A DNA stretch of 64,000 nt from Bacteroidaceae bacterium (GCA_017427185.1 JAFRTJ010000008.1:1-64000), one strand, 5' to 3'. Counted from the stretch's first letter, positions 9,871 through 19,426 are shown. Numbers and translations: made by a program. The notes: a model not told the origin generated them from the sequence alone.

Positions 9871-9878
9871 CAAAATTA
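9871..9878 (-). promoter_or_regulatory. Minus-strand -7 element for the esterase operon
   Basis: The complement reads TAATTTTG, a match to TAnnTTTG, 22 bp before the esterase start. The gap 9849-10103 otherwise holds only the divergent promoter at 10080. Confidence 0.6.
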
Positions 9879-10079
9879 GCATTTCTTTTTGAGAAAAACA
9901 AGTTTTTCCCCCACAAAAAACATCAAGAAGAAAAAGATAGGTAAAAAATACGGCAAGTTCGAATTCCTCTCCTGAAACTGATTATCAAAATCTTTCTCCT
10001 TATCCGGTTTCTTTCCTTTACCCATATGCGAAGAGACGACTTTTGAGGGAGAATATTTCTTTATCTCGACAAGAATGCT

Positions 10080-10087
10080 TACTTTTG
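10080..10087 (+). promoter_or_regulatory. -7 element for the glycan gene cluster
   Basis: TACTTTTG matches TAnnTTTG and lies 16 bp before the ATG at 10104. Confidence 0.6.
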
Positions 10088-10103
10088 CACAAACAAAATT
10101 CCA

Positions 10104-10820
10104 ATGAAGCTGCTGCACATCATCACCCCTGTAAAGGATTCCCTGGATTCCACCCTTGAGACGGCAAGAGCCATCATGGGTTCCGACTTGCAGGTTCCAC
10201 ATACTTACACAATATACAATGACTTCAGCACACCAGAGAATACGGAGCGTCTGAAGCAGGCTGCAGAGGAGATGGGATTTCGACTCGTCAACTTGAGCGA
10301 CTTAACGTGTCATCCTTCGCCAAACTACCTGTTGATTCTGCAACGTGAACGTGAGGCCTGCCTGCAGGACGAAGCAGGGTTGCTGATTGTGGAAAGCGAT
10401 GTGGAAGTGAAACCTAATACGCTGGAAGGATTGTGGAAAGGTGCCCAGGAGCATCCTGGCAGCGGCATCTGTGCATCAGTTACTGTGGACGAGTCTGGAG
10501 CCATCAATTATCCTTACCTTTATGCCAAGGGGAAAGAGAATCAAGTAATCGACACTCGAAAGCATTGTTCGTTTTGCTGCTCACTCCTGACGCTGGAGCT
10601 CCTTCGCAAGGTGGATTTCAATGCATTAGACGCATCCAAGGATTGGTTCGACGTGACCATCTCGCACTTGTCGCTGAAAAAAGGTCTCCACAACTACCTC
10701 TTCACTTCCCTACCCGTATTGCATCGTCCTCATGGTAGCCGCCCGTGGAAACAGTTGAAATACAGCAACCCGCTAAAGTATTACTGGATAAAGATAACGA
10801 AAGGATTCGACAAGATATGA
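10104..10820 (+). CDS. Family 2-like glycosyltransferase
   Basis: The 238-residue product has a GT-A nucleotide-sugar binding layout: a beta strand at the N-terminus (LLHIITPVKDS), a second with IYNDFSTPENT, and an acidic site in LLIVESDVEV (about residues 93-103). It lacks membrane segments and a signal peptide and should be cytoplasmic, adding a sugar to a lipid-linked surface glycan. It is the first gene of a three-gene operon; its TGA overlaps the ATG of the kinase gene (ATGA at 10817). The acceptor and sugar cannot be told from sequence. Confidence 0.75.
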   Translation: MKLLHIITPVKDSLDSTLETARAIMGSDLQVPHTYTIYNDFSTPENTERLKQAAEEMGFRLVNLSDLTCHPSPNYLLILQREREACLQDEAGLLIVESDVEVKPNTLEGLWKGAQEHPGSGICASVTVDESGAINYPYLYAKGKENQVIDTRKHCSFCCSLLTLELLRKVDFNALDASKDWFDVTISHLSLKKGLHNYLFTSLPVLHRPHGSRPWKQLKYSNPLKYYWIKITKGFDKI

Positions 10821-11587
10821 AGCTGACGCGTTTATCTGCACATCCTACCATCTTGGAACTGCTTCCTGGGTACGAAAAAATGGAAGGCTTCCTGCTTTCC
10901 CTTCCTTCGCTCTTCCAACAGGAAAAGGGCCAGCTTATCCACGACGGGCGTAATCAGCTGAGGGTTCTGGAATTCGAGGGAGAAAAATATGTGGTGAAGG
11001 CCTATAGGAAGCCCTTCTTTATCAATCGGCTGATATACGGATTTTTCCGCCCCTCCAAAGCGAAAAGATCACTTGAGAATGCACTCCTGCTGAGGAGTAT
11101 TGGAGTAGGGACTCCTGAACCCATTGGATACATCAACCTGCGAAACGGGTTCCTCTTTACTCGAAGTTTTTTTGTGACACGCATTTCCACATGTCCCTAT
11201 CGATACGACATGCTCTTTCAGCAGCATTTTGATTGCGAAGAGAAAGTCTTGAGGGAGATTGGACGCATCACAGCCAAAATGCACGAACACGGAATCTCTC
11301 ATTTGGATTATGGAAGAGGAAACATATTGTTCAACAAAATGCCCAGTGGGGAGATCCGGCTGGAACTGGTGGATCTGAATCGCATAAAACATGGCCCAGT
11401 AGACATGGTGAGGGGATGCAAGAATCTGGAACGATTGCCTGCCACAGCCCAAATGCATCGATGGATCGCTGAAGAATATGCCAAAATCAGGCATTACGAC
11501 GAAGAACAATGTTTCCAACTCATGCGAAAATTCCGCAAAACCCAACCTGCTCAGGAACCCAACGAATTCCCTAAGGAAACCACATAA
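10817..11587 (+). CDS. Lipopolysaccharide core kinase-like protein (Kdo/WaaP, InaA family)
   Basis: The frame is open from 10745, but the start at 10817 fits best: it forms an ATGA overlap with the glycosyltransferase stop and gives a 256-residue kinase. A catalytic-loop motif HLDYGRGN (His162, Asp164, Asn169) and the metal-binding DLNR (Asp186) replacing DFG are typical of WaaP/Kdo kinases that phosphorylate LPS core sugars on the cytoplasmic side. Lys61 in YVVKAY is the likely ATP-binding lysine. The gene sits between two glycosyltransferases, which supports a role in core or surface glycan modification. Confidence 0.8.
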   Translation: MKLTRLSAHPTILELLPGYEKMEGFLLSLPSLFQQEKGQLIHDGRNQLRVLEFEGEKYVVKAYRKPFFINRLIYGFFRPSKAKRSLENALLLRSIGVGTPEPIGYINLRNGFLFTRSFFVTRISTCPYRYDMLFQQHFDCEEKVLREIGRITAKMHEHGISHLDYGRGNILFNKMPSGEIRLELVDLNRIKHGPVDMVRGCKNLERLPATAQMHRWIAEEYAKIRHYDEEQCFQLMRKFRKTQPAQEPNEFPKETT

Positions 11588-12490
11588 ATGAAACCAGAAA
11601 AGATCATAGCTGTAGTGGTGACCTACAATCGGAAGGAACTCCTGAAGAAATGTATTGGAAAACTCAGAGAGAACAATCCCTCTCAAATCATCGTCGTAAA
11701 CAACGACAGCACAGATGGGACTGCACAATGGCTGGAAACCCAAACCGACCTGATGGTAATTCAGCAAGAAAACCTGGGAGGCAGCGGTGGTTTCTATACA
11801 GGAATCAAAACAGCTATGGCAGAGGGTGCTGATTGGATATGGTGCATGGACGATGATGTTTTCCCTCACTCTGATTGCTTGGCCAACCTGCTTCCTCATA
11901 CAGAAGACCCTTCCATTGGAATTCTGGCTCCACGCAGGCTGATGGACGGAAAGATTTTCACAAATGATTTCTGCCGATACAACCTGACGAACCCTTTCCG
12001 CTCAATGTACCAAAGCCGATTGAAAGGAAAAGACATTCAAGAACCCACACAAATTGCAGGAACGGCTTTCGAGGGACTTTTCATCAGCAAAAAAGCAGTG
12101 GAGGAAATCGGCTATCCAAACAAAGACCTCTTCATCTTCTGCGACGATACCGATTATTGCCTACGCGCCCATCTGGCTGGGTTTCGCTTGCTGTATATCC
12201 CTGAGGCGCTGATGGACAAAGAACATTTCTTCAACCACGATACATGGGAAGATCGCCAGCAAAAGAAGAAATGGAAACGTGCCTATCAAGTACGCAACTC
12301 TGCCTACCTGAATCATCACTACGGAAAAAATGTTGCTGTCAGATATCTGCGCCCATTTAACAATCTTCTAGGTTACTTGCTTACCATCGCTTTTACCGCT
12401 CCTTTGAAGAAAGGTTATGAATGGAAAGATGCGATGACTTTGATACGAGCCTACAAGGATGGATTGGCAGAAAAATTGGGCAAGATGTAA
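11588..12490 (+). CDS. GT2 glycosyltransferase, possibly galactofuranosyltransferase
   Basis: This 300-residue enzyme has the GT-A fold: VVVTYNRKELL at the N-terminus, the nucleotide-binding VVNNDSTDGT, the metal-binding MDDDV (about residues 95-99) and a later acidic motif FCDDTDYCLRA that resembles the catalytic region of GlfT2/rhamnosyltransferase-type enzymes. It begins directly after the kinase stop. The convergent neighbour on the other strand is UDP-galactopyranose mutase, which makes UDP-galactofuranose, so galactofuranose transfer is an attractive but unproven assignment. Confidence 0.8.
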   Translation: MKPEKIIAVVVTYNRKELLKKCIGKLRENNPSQIIVVNNDSTDGTAQWLETQTDLMVIQQENLGGSGGFYTGIKTAMAEGADWIWCMDDDVFPHSDCLANLLPHTEDPSIGILAPRRLMDGKIFTNDFCRYNLTNPFRSMYQSRLKGKDIQEPTQIAGTAFEGLFISKKAVEEIGYPNKDLFIFCDDTDYCLRAHLAGFRLLYIPEALMDKEHFFNHDTWEDRQQKKKWKRAYQVRNSAYLNHHYGKNVAVRYLRPFNNLLGYLLTIAFTAPLKKGYEWKDAMTLIRAYKDGLAEKLGKM

Positions 12491-12514
12491 CTTTTCCTCC
12501 TTTCACGCAAAGCA

Positions 12515-13642
12515 TCAAGTTCTTTCCTGAGACCACAACAGCATGGCTCTTTCAATGGTGGGCGCCATATCGTAATACTTGTATTCTGCCAAGCGGCCAG
12601 CGAAAACCACGTTCTCTTCTCTTGCAGCTAAGGCCTGATATTCACGTAGTAAAACAGTATTGCGCTCGTCGTTTACGGGATAATATGGCTCCATCCCTGG
12701 CAGCCATTCCATGCTGTATTCCCTGCTGATAACCGTTTGAGGGTTATCGTAAACAGCAGAACCAAACTTCTCGAAATGCTTGTGTTCGATGATTCGAGTA
12801 AAAGGAACGTTACGATCCGTATAATTCACCACAGCATTCCCTTGATAATTAGGTATGTCTAATACCTCTGTCTCAAATCGAACGGTACGATACTGCAAAT
12901 GTCCTAACTGGTAATCAAAATATGCATCAAGCGGTCCTGTATAGAGAACCTTTCCTGCCAAGGAGGTTAGCTCTTGCCTGTGTTCCAGGAAATCTGTGTT
13001 CACGCGAACCTCAATATCCTGTAGCAAGCTGTCTATCAACTTGTTGTATCCACCAATGGGAATCCCCTGATAGCGGTCGTTGAAGTAATTGTTGTCGAAA
13101 ACAAAACGAAGTGGCAAACGGCGGATGATGAAGGCTGGCAATTCTCGACAGGAACGTCCCCATTGCTTCTCTGTATATCCCTTAATCAGCCGCTCGAAGA
13201 TATCCTTGCCCACTAGCGTGAGAGCTTGTTCCTCAAGATTGGAAGGTTGACGACCTGCCAACTTCCTTACGGCATCGCTGCGCTGTTCCTCTATCTTCTC
13301 CTTTGCCTGAGCTGGCGTGGTGACACCCCACATCTGACAGAAGGTGTTCATGTTGAAAGGCAAGTTGTAAAGTTTGCCTTGATAGTTTGCTACAGGAGAA
13401 TTCGTGTATCTGTTGCATTCAGCAATGGCATTCACAAACTGCCAAACATCACGATTGTTGGTATGGAGGATATGAGCCCCATACTGATGCACCTGAATGC
13501 CTGCCACTTCCTGGCAATATACATTACCTCCTGTGTGGGATCGACGTTCAACTACCAGGCAACGCTTCCCTGCCTGATGAGCCAAATAGGCAAACGTGGC
13601 TCCCATCAAGCCTGAACCAACTATCAGATAATCGTATTGCAT
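12515..13642 (-). CDS. glf: UDP-galactopyranose mutase
   Basis: Converts UDP-galactopyranose to UDP-galactofuranose, the donor for galactofuranose in surface glycans, using reduced FAD. The 375-residue length is normal. The N-terminus carries the FAD Rossmann motif (Gly9, Gly11, Gly14 in GSGLMG) followed by VVERRSHTGGN; further family hallmarks are YGAHILHT, YTEKQWG and the C-terminal GRLAEYKYYDM. It is the last gene of a minus-strand unit, 12 bp after the aldo/keto reductase, and ends 25 bp from the convergent GT2 gene. Confidence 0.93.
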   Translation of the reverse strand: MQYDYLIVGSGLMGATFAYLAHQAGKRCLVVERRSHTGGNVYCQEVAGIQVHQYGAHILHTNNRDVWQFVNAIAECNRYTNSPVANYQGKLYNLPFNMNTFCQMWGVTTPAQAKEKIEEQRSDAVRKLAGRQPSNLEEQALTLVGKDIFERLIKGYTEKQWGRSCRELPAFIIRRLPLRFVFDNNYFNDRYQGIPIGGYNKLIDSLLQDIEVRVNTDFLEHRQELTSLAGKVLYTGPLDAYFDYQLGHLQYRTVRFETEVLDIPNYQGNAVVNYTDRNVPFTRIIEHKHFEKFGSAVYDNPQTVISREYSMEWLPGMEPYYPVNDERNTVLLREYQALAAREENVVFAGRLAEYKYYDMAPTIERAMLLWSQERT

Positions 13643-13654
13643 AACAACAAAAGA

Positions 13655-14641
13655 TTAATGCCCTGACAAAATAGTTTCCACCTGATGCAGCTCTTCCTTA
13701 GAAAACGGAGAAGAGTGCATGCAACAGAGATTCTTCTCCATTTGATTCACACTGCTGGCTCCCACCAAAACGCTGGTTGTAGCGGGATGATTCAAGATCC
13801 ATGCCAAGGCCATCTGTGCCAATGTCTCTCCCCGCTGGAGCGCCATCTCGTTCAGCAGTCGCAATCGATTCAGAAGAACATCATCCAGGACTTCCTTCTT
13901 CAGGAAACGATTCTCCGTCATACGAGAACCTGCTGGAATGCCATTGAGGTAGCGGTCAGTAAGCAACCCTTGGGCAAGAGGGCTGAAAGAGATGAAACCT
14001 ATCTGATTCTCCCTCAAGCAATCCAAGATTCCTTCCGTCTCAGGCTCTCTGTCGAGAAGATTGTAGCGACCTTGGTAAATCAAGAGAGGAACGTCCCTCT
14101 CTTTCAAATAAGGTATAGCCACCTGAAGAGCCTCGAGAGGCCAACGGCTGATGCCAATATACAAAGCTTTCCCACTACGGACAACGTCGACCAGGCATTG
14201 AAGACTTTCCTCGAGGGGAGTCTCTGGATCAAAGCGATGACAATAAAAAAGATCCACATAATCCAGTCCCATACGACTTAAACTTTGGTCCAGGCTGGCC
14301 ATCATGTGCTTACGGCTTGCCCAGGAGCCATAAGGACCTTCCCACATGTCGTAGGCCGCTTTCGTGCTTATGAAAAGCTCATCGCGGTAGGAATAGAGGT
14401 CCTCGCGAAGCAATCTTCCCAAACGGCGCTCTGCATCCCCTGGTTCAGGGCCATAGTTGTTGGCAAGGTCAAAATGCGTCACTCCATGCTCGAAAGCATA
14501 GAGAGCAATCTGACGGGAAGTCTCGTAAGGTGTTCCTTCACCAAAATTATGCCAAAAGCCCAACGATACTTGGGGCAGAAGCACCCCGCTCCTGCCGCAT
14601 CGAGAATACTTTATTCCATTGCTGTACCTGTTCTTGTCCAT
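13655..14641 (-). CDS. Aldo/keto reductase, YghZ/glyceraldehyde-phosphate reductase type
   Basis: A 328-residue TIM-barrel NADPH-dependent reductase. The catalytic tetrad is visible: Asp58 and Tyr63 in FDLANNYG, Lys94 in STKAAYD, His135 in FYCHRFD. The sequence resembles the YghZ (Gpr) subgroup that reduces methylglyoxal and L-glyceraldehyde 3-phosphate; the natural substrate is uncertain. It lies six bases after the acyltransferase stop and 12 bp before glf, so the three are one unit. There is no evident tie to glycan synthesis other than position. Confidence 0.85.
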   Translation of the reverse strand: MDKNRYSNGIKYSRCGRSGVLLPQVSLGFWHNFGEGTPYETSRQIALYAFEHGVTHFDLANNYGPEPGDAERRLGRLLREDLYSYRDELFISTKAAYDMWEGPYGSWASRKHMMASLDQSLSRMGLDYVDLFYCHRFDPETPLEESLQCLVDVVRSGKALYIGISRWPLEALQVAIPYLKERDVPLLIYQGRYNLLDREPETEGILDCLRENQIGFISFSPLAQGLLTDRYLNGIPAGSRMTENRFLKKEVLDDVLLNRLRLLNEMALQRGETLAQMALAWILNHPATTSVLVGASSVNQMEKNLCCMHSSPFSKEELHQVETILSGH

Positions 14642-14647
14642 AGCGAT

Positions 14648-15568
14648 TCAACTGTTTGTTTCCTTCTTTTCCTGATGTTTCAGCCATTCCTCTTTTGTGC
14701 GCTTCCACCTGTTGTGGGTCCAGAGCCACAACTCTGGCTCTTCTCTGATCTGCTCCTCCAAAAGCCGAGCATAGCGGTCTGTTATATCGAAGTCTGGCAT
14801 ATCTTTGGGATTCGTGGAAATGGGTTCGATGTGGCAATCGTATCGACCTCTGCAAGGACGAGTCACACGAACGTAATAGATGCAGGCATCCACCTGCTTG
14901 CCTATCTTCTCTGTACCTATAAAGAAAGATGTGTCATGATTCAGGAAACGGGTCCAATGATGCATAGCTTCCCATTTGGGACTCTGATCCGCTATGAAGC
15001 CTATCGCTTCCATTCTCCCCTCTCCACGTACCGTCAGCACCTGCCTCAACGTTTCCTTCATAGGGATGCATACACCACCAAACTGGGACCTCAAACGAAG
15101 GAAGAAGTCATCCATCATCTTGTTTCGCAAGGGATGATAAATCTGAGCGCCCTTCACGTCTTTGTCCAGCAACAGAGAATAGGAGGCAATCCATTCCCAG
15201 TTGCCGTAATGCCCCAAATAGAAGAACAGGAACTGCCGGCCCAGTCGTTTCATCTCCACTTGTGCCTCATTCAATCCGTAGAAACGGACACGGCGAAGAA
15301 TCTCTTCATGCGGCATAGAAATCAGCTTCAGCGTTTCCATAAAATAGTCGCAGAGGAAATGGTAGAATCGACGCTCGATAAGATTGATCTCTCCTTCTTC
15401 TTTCTCTGGAAACGATTCCCTCAACTGGCGACGGACCAATCTCCGCCGATAGCGAACCACATGGTACACAAGCAACCAGATGATGTCCGACAAGACATAC
15501 AGCACCCGCATAGGCAGACGAGACAGGGCCCAGAAAGGGGCCATCAGGACTTTTTGATACCACTTCAT
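14648..15568 (-). CDS. LpxL/HtrB-type lysophospholipid acyltransferase
   Basis: Transfers secondary acyl chains onto lipid A precursors at the inner membrane. The 306-residue product has an N-terminal hydrophobic anchor and the catalytic HX4D/E-type motif GHYGNWEW (His120, Glu125), plus FIADQSPK downstream. The frame continues to a TTG at 15583, but the -7 element TATCTTTG occupies 15573-15580, so the ATG at 15568 is the sensible start and the mRNA has almost no leader. With the Kdo-type kinase nearby it points to LPS assembly. Confidence 0.87.
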   Translation of the reverse strand: MKWYQKVLMAPFWALSRLPMRVLYVLSDIIWLLVYHVVRYRRRLVRRQLRESFPEKEEGEINLIERRFYHFLCDYFMETLKLISMPHEEILRRVRFYGLNEAQVEMKRLGRQFLFFYLGHYGNWEWIASYSLLLDKDVKGAQIYHPLRNKMMDDFFLRLRSQFGGVCIPMKETLRQVLTVRGEGRMEAIGFIADQSPKWEAMHHWTRFLNHDTSFFIGTEKIGKQVDACIYYVRVTRPCRGRYDCHIEPISTNPKDMPDFDITDRYARLLEEQIREEPELWLWTHNRWKRTKEEWLKHQEKKETNS

Positions 15569-15572
15569 GTTG

Positions 15573-15580
15573 CAAAGATA
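15573..15580 (-). promoter_or_regulatory. -7 element overlapping the acyltransferase start region
   Basis: The complement reads TATCTTTG, followed by GCA, four bases before the ATG at 15568. This decides the start codon and implies a very short leader. Confidence 0.65.
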
Positions 15581-15664
15581 CAAAGAAAAGGGGAATTCCC
15601 ATCACGCCAAAAGGGCAAAAGTTTTGAGAAGACAGTCAATTCGTAAATTTTGACTCTTTTTCCG

Positions 15665-15762
15665 CAACACGTCGATCCTGCAGACACAACACGTTGAAAC
15701 GGCAAACACAACACGTTGATTCTACAATTTCAACACGTTGTATCCAGCAACACAACCAGTTG
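15665..15762. repeat. Phased CAACNNGTTG array, copy 2
   Basis: Five units start at 15665, 15687, 15709, 15731 and 15753, every step exactly 22 bp. The inner three are perfect CAACACGTTG; the outer ones are CAACACGTCG and CAACCAGTTG. The spacers of 12 bp differ from each other, though several end in ACA. The array lies between the 3' end of the LTA-synthase-like gene and the promoter of the acyltransferase gene and is followed by TCTTTTTT. Confidence 0.92.
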
Positions 15763-15803
15763 TCTTTTTTGAGGCAAAATTTCCGCCTTCTGCTCTCCTC
15801 TCT

Positions 15804-17621
15804 TTATTGCTCCCCCAGGCAATCATAACTGGTTTGCAGGATAGCTTTGGCCTTGAGGATTCTCTCTGGAGAAGGAGAGGGAGACTCGCTGATAAACTGC
15901 TGGGCATCGATATCATAGACCGTCACTCCTGTGCTGTCGCGGAAAAGGATTCCACTCGGATAGTTGCAATAGACGAAAGGATAGGTATATTGGCGGCTCA
16001 GCACGTTGCGGCTCCAGGGAAACTCTGTGTGAGGAATGGATAGCTGCGACAACAAGGTGGCCGCAAGGTCGCTCTGATTCATGAGACACGACATTCGACG
16101 GGGTGCCTTTATCGCTCCTCCCAACCACAACATGGGGCAATGGAAGAACTCAGGACTCTCGTAAGTCAGTTCGTAGAGATAGCCGTGATCAGGCAACAGG
16201 ATGACGAGTGTATTGTCCCACGAGGGAAGGGTGCGCAGAGAGTCTACAAGCGCTCCCACACACGCATCCGTAAAGGCGAAAGCATTCAATTTTTTGTCTG
16301 CCAGCCGATGATACGGCACCTCGAACGGCTCGTGGCTCGAGAGAGTCTGAAACACCATGTGCCAAGGAGTGTCTGCAGGCTTCCCGCGAATGATTTCGAA
16401 GGTGCGGCGGGCAGTCACGCTGTCATTTACTCCCCACTTGCTTTCATTCACCTCAGACAACGAGAAATCCTCGTCGCTAGTCAGCTTTTCATATCCAGCC
16501 GCCACGAGATATCCCTTCTTGCCCATGATTTTGATGTCGCCACCATAAAGATAGTGGGTCGAGTATCCCACACGTTGCAAGCTATGGGCAATCGAGGGAA
16601 GGGTGCCCACCTTGTCAGGCAAGCGCATCAGGCTGACAGTTGGATAGCTGATCCATCCGCTGTAGAGGGAAACCGTTCCACGATCTGTGCGGAAACTGTT
16701 TGCATAAAAGTTCTTCCAGAATATGCCTTCAGGTATCAGACGGCTAAGATTGGGAGCGACATCCTTGATGCCTCCCATTTCCGCAACAAACTTGCTGCCA
16801 AAACTCTCCATCATTACAACGAGGATGTTTGGACGTGTTGTGGTGAGCAAAGTATCTGCAATATCCTCTGTCTGGCTGGGGTAAAGACCATCGAATGCAT
16901 TCTCCAATTCCTCTGCCTGCAACCAGTCGAACTCAGCAGCATAATCTTTCGTCCGCTTGATGGAAGACATCAAACTGAAAACAGGATTCACAGCAGAATG
17001 ATTGAGGAAAAGGCTGGGACTATAGTAGGCAACACCAACATTCATCGTACTTTCCTGTACTCCACCTCGTATACACACAAAGAGAAGACCTCCCAAAAGA
17101 ATCATTCCCAATGAACGAAGAATGCTGTGACTCACTTGATTGAGTCTCTTGGGAGTAACGTATACCAAAGCAAGGATGATGAAAAAGGTTGCGAGAAGGA
17201 TTGCGATGAGGCGGGAAGCAATAAACCATACGCTGACACTACTAACAGCTCCCTCTGGATTCTGCATGTAGCTGAAGACGGATGCATTCAACTTGAATTT
17301 CCAAAACTCATACAGGACAGCATCCCCGCCAATGATGGACACAAGCAGGATTCCTATTAAAAAGAAATAAGGAAGCAGCACCTTGCGTAGGGAGAAAGTA
17401 CGCGTCCACAGGGAGATGAAGCAGAAAAGCCAAGGAATGATAAGCAGATAACCACACGTGCTGAGATCCATCGTGAACCCATGCAGCAAAACCTGCCACA
17501 CGTCAGAAGCCGTGAAAGCATCCATACTTTGGCTGTTATAAGTCATGAAGGCAACCTTGCCCAATGCGAACACAAGGAGCAAAACGATCATCAAACGAAT
17601 CAAATACAACAATCTGCTCAT
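15804..17621 (-). CDS. LTA-synthase-like membrane sulfatase-fold enzyme, copy A
   Basis: A 605-residue inner-membrane protein with about five N-terminal membrane helices (to about residue 185) and a periplasmic alkaline-phosphatase-fold domain. Metal and catalytic positions of the LtaS/phosphoglycerol-transferase family are visible: Glu272 in MMESFGSK, the likely nucleophile Thr312 in FRTDRGT, His430 in SSHEPF and Asp478-His479 in PDHGY. Such enzymes move phosphoglycerol or phosphoethanolamine from lipids to glycans or lipid A. It overlaps the paralogous upstream gene by four bases (ATGA) and ends the operon. The donor and acceptor are unknown. Confidence 0.85.
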   Translation of the reverse strand: MSRLLYLIRLMIVLLLVFALGKVAFMTYNSQSMDAFTASDVWQVLLHGFTMDLSTCGYLLIIPWLFCFISLWTRTFSLRKVLLPYFFLIGILLVSIIGGDAVLYEFWKFKLNASVFSYMQNPEGAVSSVSVWFIASRLIAILLATFFIILALVYVTPKRLNQVSHSILRSLGMILLGGLLFVCIRGGVQESTMNVGVAYYSPSLFLNHSAVNPVFSLMSSIKRTKDYAAEFDWLQAEELENAFDGLYPSQTEDIADTLLTTTRPNILVVMMESFGSKFVAEMGGIKDVAPNLSRLIPEGIFWKNFYANSFRTDRGTVSLYSGWISYPTVSLMRLPDKVGTLPSIAHSLQRVGYSTHYLYGGDIKIMGKKGYLVAAGYEKLTSDEDFSLSEVNESKWGVNDSVTARRTFEIIRGKPADTPWHMVFQTLSSHEPFEVPYHRLADKKLNAFAFTDACVGALVDSLRTLPSWDNTLVILLPDHGYLYELTYESPEFFHCPMLWLGGAIKAPRRMSCLMNQSDLAATLLSQLSIPHTEFPWSRNVLSRQYTYPFVYCNYPSGILFRDSTGVTVYDIDAQQFISESPSPSPERILKAKAILQTSYDCLGEQ

Positions 17622-19426
17622 CTCAACTCGTCCAAAAGGTCGTAGCTTGTCTGTAATATCGACTGAGCCTTCCGAATACGCTCTCCCTCGTCAGCAGGAA
17701 TCTCTCTGATAGCCTCATCTGCAGAAATGTCGAAGATGCTGACGCCTGTGGAATCCTTAAACATGATACCTGCTGGAAAATTGCAATAAACGAAAGGATA
17801 TGTATAGTTCTTGCTCAGCACGTTGCGGCTCCAGTAATACTCCTTGTGAGGGATACCCATTTGCGAGAGCAGGGTAGCCGCCAGATCGCTCTGATTCATC
17901 AGCGTGTGAATACATGTTGGCTTGCGGATAGCTCCTCCCAACCATAACATAGGCGAATGGAAGAACTCAGGGTCTTCATACGTCTGCTCATAAAGGAATC
18001 CATGATCAGGAATCAGGATTACCAGCAGGTTGTCCCAAGCAGGAAGAGTTCTGAGGCTGTCAATCAAATCACCTACACATTGATCCGTAAAGGCAAAAGC
18101 ATTCAGTTTCTCATCTTGCAGCCGATGATAGGGGACTATCCAAGGCTCATGACTAGAGAGTGTCTGGTAAGCCATAAACCATTGCTCCGTACTGTCCTTC
18201 TGCGCTATCAGTTGGTAAGCTTTGCGGGCAGATATGTCATCATCAGCCCCCCAGCTACCCGTCAACTCGTCCTGCGAGAAAGCCGTATAGTCGTATAAGG
18301 TCTGAAAATCAGCATGAAGAAGGTATTCGCGCTTGTTCATGTTGGTCATCTCGCCTGCATAGAGATAAGAGGTGCCATAGCCTTGTTGCGTCAAACTATG
18401 TGCCAAAGAAGGCAAGGAAACATGCATTTGTGCTTCTTTCATCAAGGTCACTGTGGGGTAGCTGATGTATCCAGAATACGCGCTGACCGTTCCGCGGTCT
18501 GTACGGAAACTGTTACTGTAATAATTGTCCCAAAAAATACCTTCTGGAATCAAACGGCTGATATTGGGACTCACATTGGGAACACCGCCAAGCTCTTGGA
18601 CAAACTTTCCTCCAAAACTCTCCATAAAGACTATCAAGACATTGGGTCGCTGAGTCGTGAGCAACGTGTCTGTCAGGTCTTCTGTCTCATTTGGGTACAA
18701 TCCAGAAAAAGACTCTGCACATTCTGCCTCGTCAAGATAGTTGAATTCATCCGTATAGTCATCTGATAAGGAAAAGGATGAAAAGAATCCAAAGACAGGA
18801 TTCACCGCAGCATGATTGATGAACAAACTGACACGACTACTATAGACATCTCCCACACGAACAAACGAGAACAGAACCACTAAAAGAAAGGTCCAAATGA
18901 TACTTATGTTTCTGAACCACACTCGAGTCAATCCATCCACACTTAATTTCTTGGGTGTAAACATGATGCATGGAATAGTCAATAAAAGAATCATCGCCAA
19001 ACACCCCAAGGCACGTGTAAACAGGAATACCATACTGACACTATTCGTAGTCCCTTCTGGAGAGGCGGCATAGCTTAGTACAACAGCATTCAACTTGAAT
19101 TGCCAAAACTCATACAACACCGTGTCTGCTGAAATAAGGACTCCTACACAGAATCCCATCAATATGTAATATGGCGTAAGCAATCTGCGCAGAGGAAGTG
19201 TTTGCCATCGAAGTGCACATAATCCTACCAGCCAAGGAAGTGCCAACAGGAGAGCTACAATAAATATATCGTGTGAGGCGAAGCCTGTCCAACAGGCATG
19301 CACAACATCTCCAAAAGAAAAAGTATCGATATGACGATTGTATGCGACAAACATCAACCTGCCAATAAAGAAAACTATCAACAAGTGGCAAAAAAGATAC
19401 TCCAAGTAATGATTCTGCTTTCTCAT
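17618..19426 (-). CDS. LTA-synthase-like membrane sulfatase-fold enzyme, copy B
   Basis: This 602-residue paralogue of the next gene shares the same architecture: N-terminal membrane helices and a periplasmic domain with FMESFGGKF, SFRTDRGTVSAYSGYISYP, SSHEPW and PDHGF, so all metal ligands and the likely nucleophilic Thr are kept. The two copies are strongly similar over their full length, which shows an in-place tandem duplication. It overlaps both neighbours by four bases, linking it to the MsbA-type exporter upstream. Keeping both copies catalytically intact suggests different acceptors or donors. Confidence 0.85.
   Translation of the reverse strand: MRKQNHYLEYLFCHLLIVFFIGRLMFVAYNRHIDTFSFGDVVHACWTGFASHDIFIVALLLALPWLVGLCALRWQTLPLRRLLTPYYILMGFCVGVLISADTVLYEFWQFKLNAVVLSYAASPEGTTNSVSMVFLFTRALGCLAMILLLTIPCIMFTPKKLSVDGLTRVWFRNISIIWTFLLVVLFSFVRVGDVYSSRVSLFINHAAVNPVFGFFSSFSLSDDYTDEFNYLDEAECAESFSGLYPNETEDLTDTLLTTQRPNVLIVFMESFGGKFVQELGGVPNVSPNISRLIPEGIFWDNYYSNSFRTDRGTVSAYSGYISYPTVTLMKEAQMHVSLPSLAHSLTQQGYGTSYLYAGEMTNMNKREYLLHADFQTLYDYTAFSQDELTGSWGADDDISARKAYQLIAQKDSTEQWFMAYQTLSSHEPWIVPYHRLQDEKLNAFAFTDQCVGDLIDSLRTLPAWDNLLVILIPDHGFLYEQTYEDPEFFHSPMLWLGGAIRKPTCIHTLMNQSDLAATLLSQMGIPHKEYYWSRNVLSKNYTYPFVYCNFPAGIMFKDSTGVSIFDISADEAIREIPADEGERIRKAQSILQTSYDLLDELR

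Noticed and set aside
9876..10202. 108-codon minus-strand ORF
   Set aside because: It covers the divergent promoter region and overlaps the start of the glycosyltransferase gene.
13685..14281. 198-codon plus-strand ORF
   Set aside because: Antisense to the aldo/keto reductase with its catalytic tetrad; no recognisable domain.
14285..15646. 453-codon plus-strand ORF
   Set aside because: It runs antisense to the acyltransferase and aldo/keto reductase genes, whose catalytic motifs are intact; its own translation has no domain pattern.
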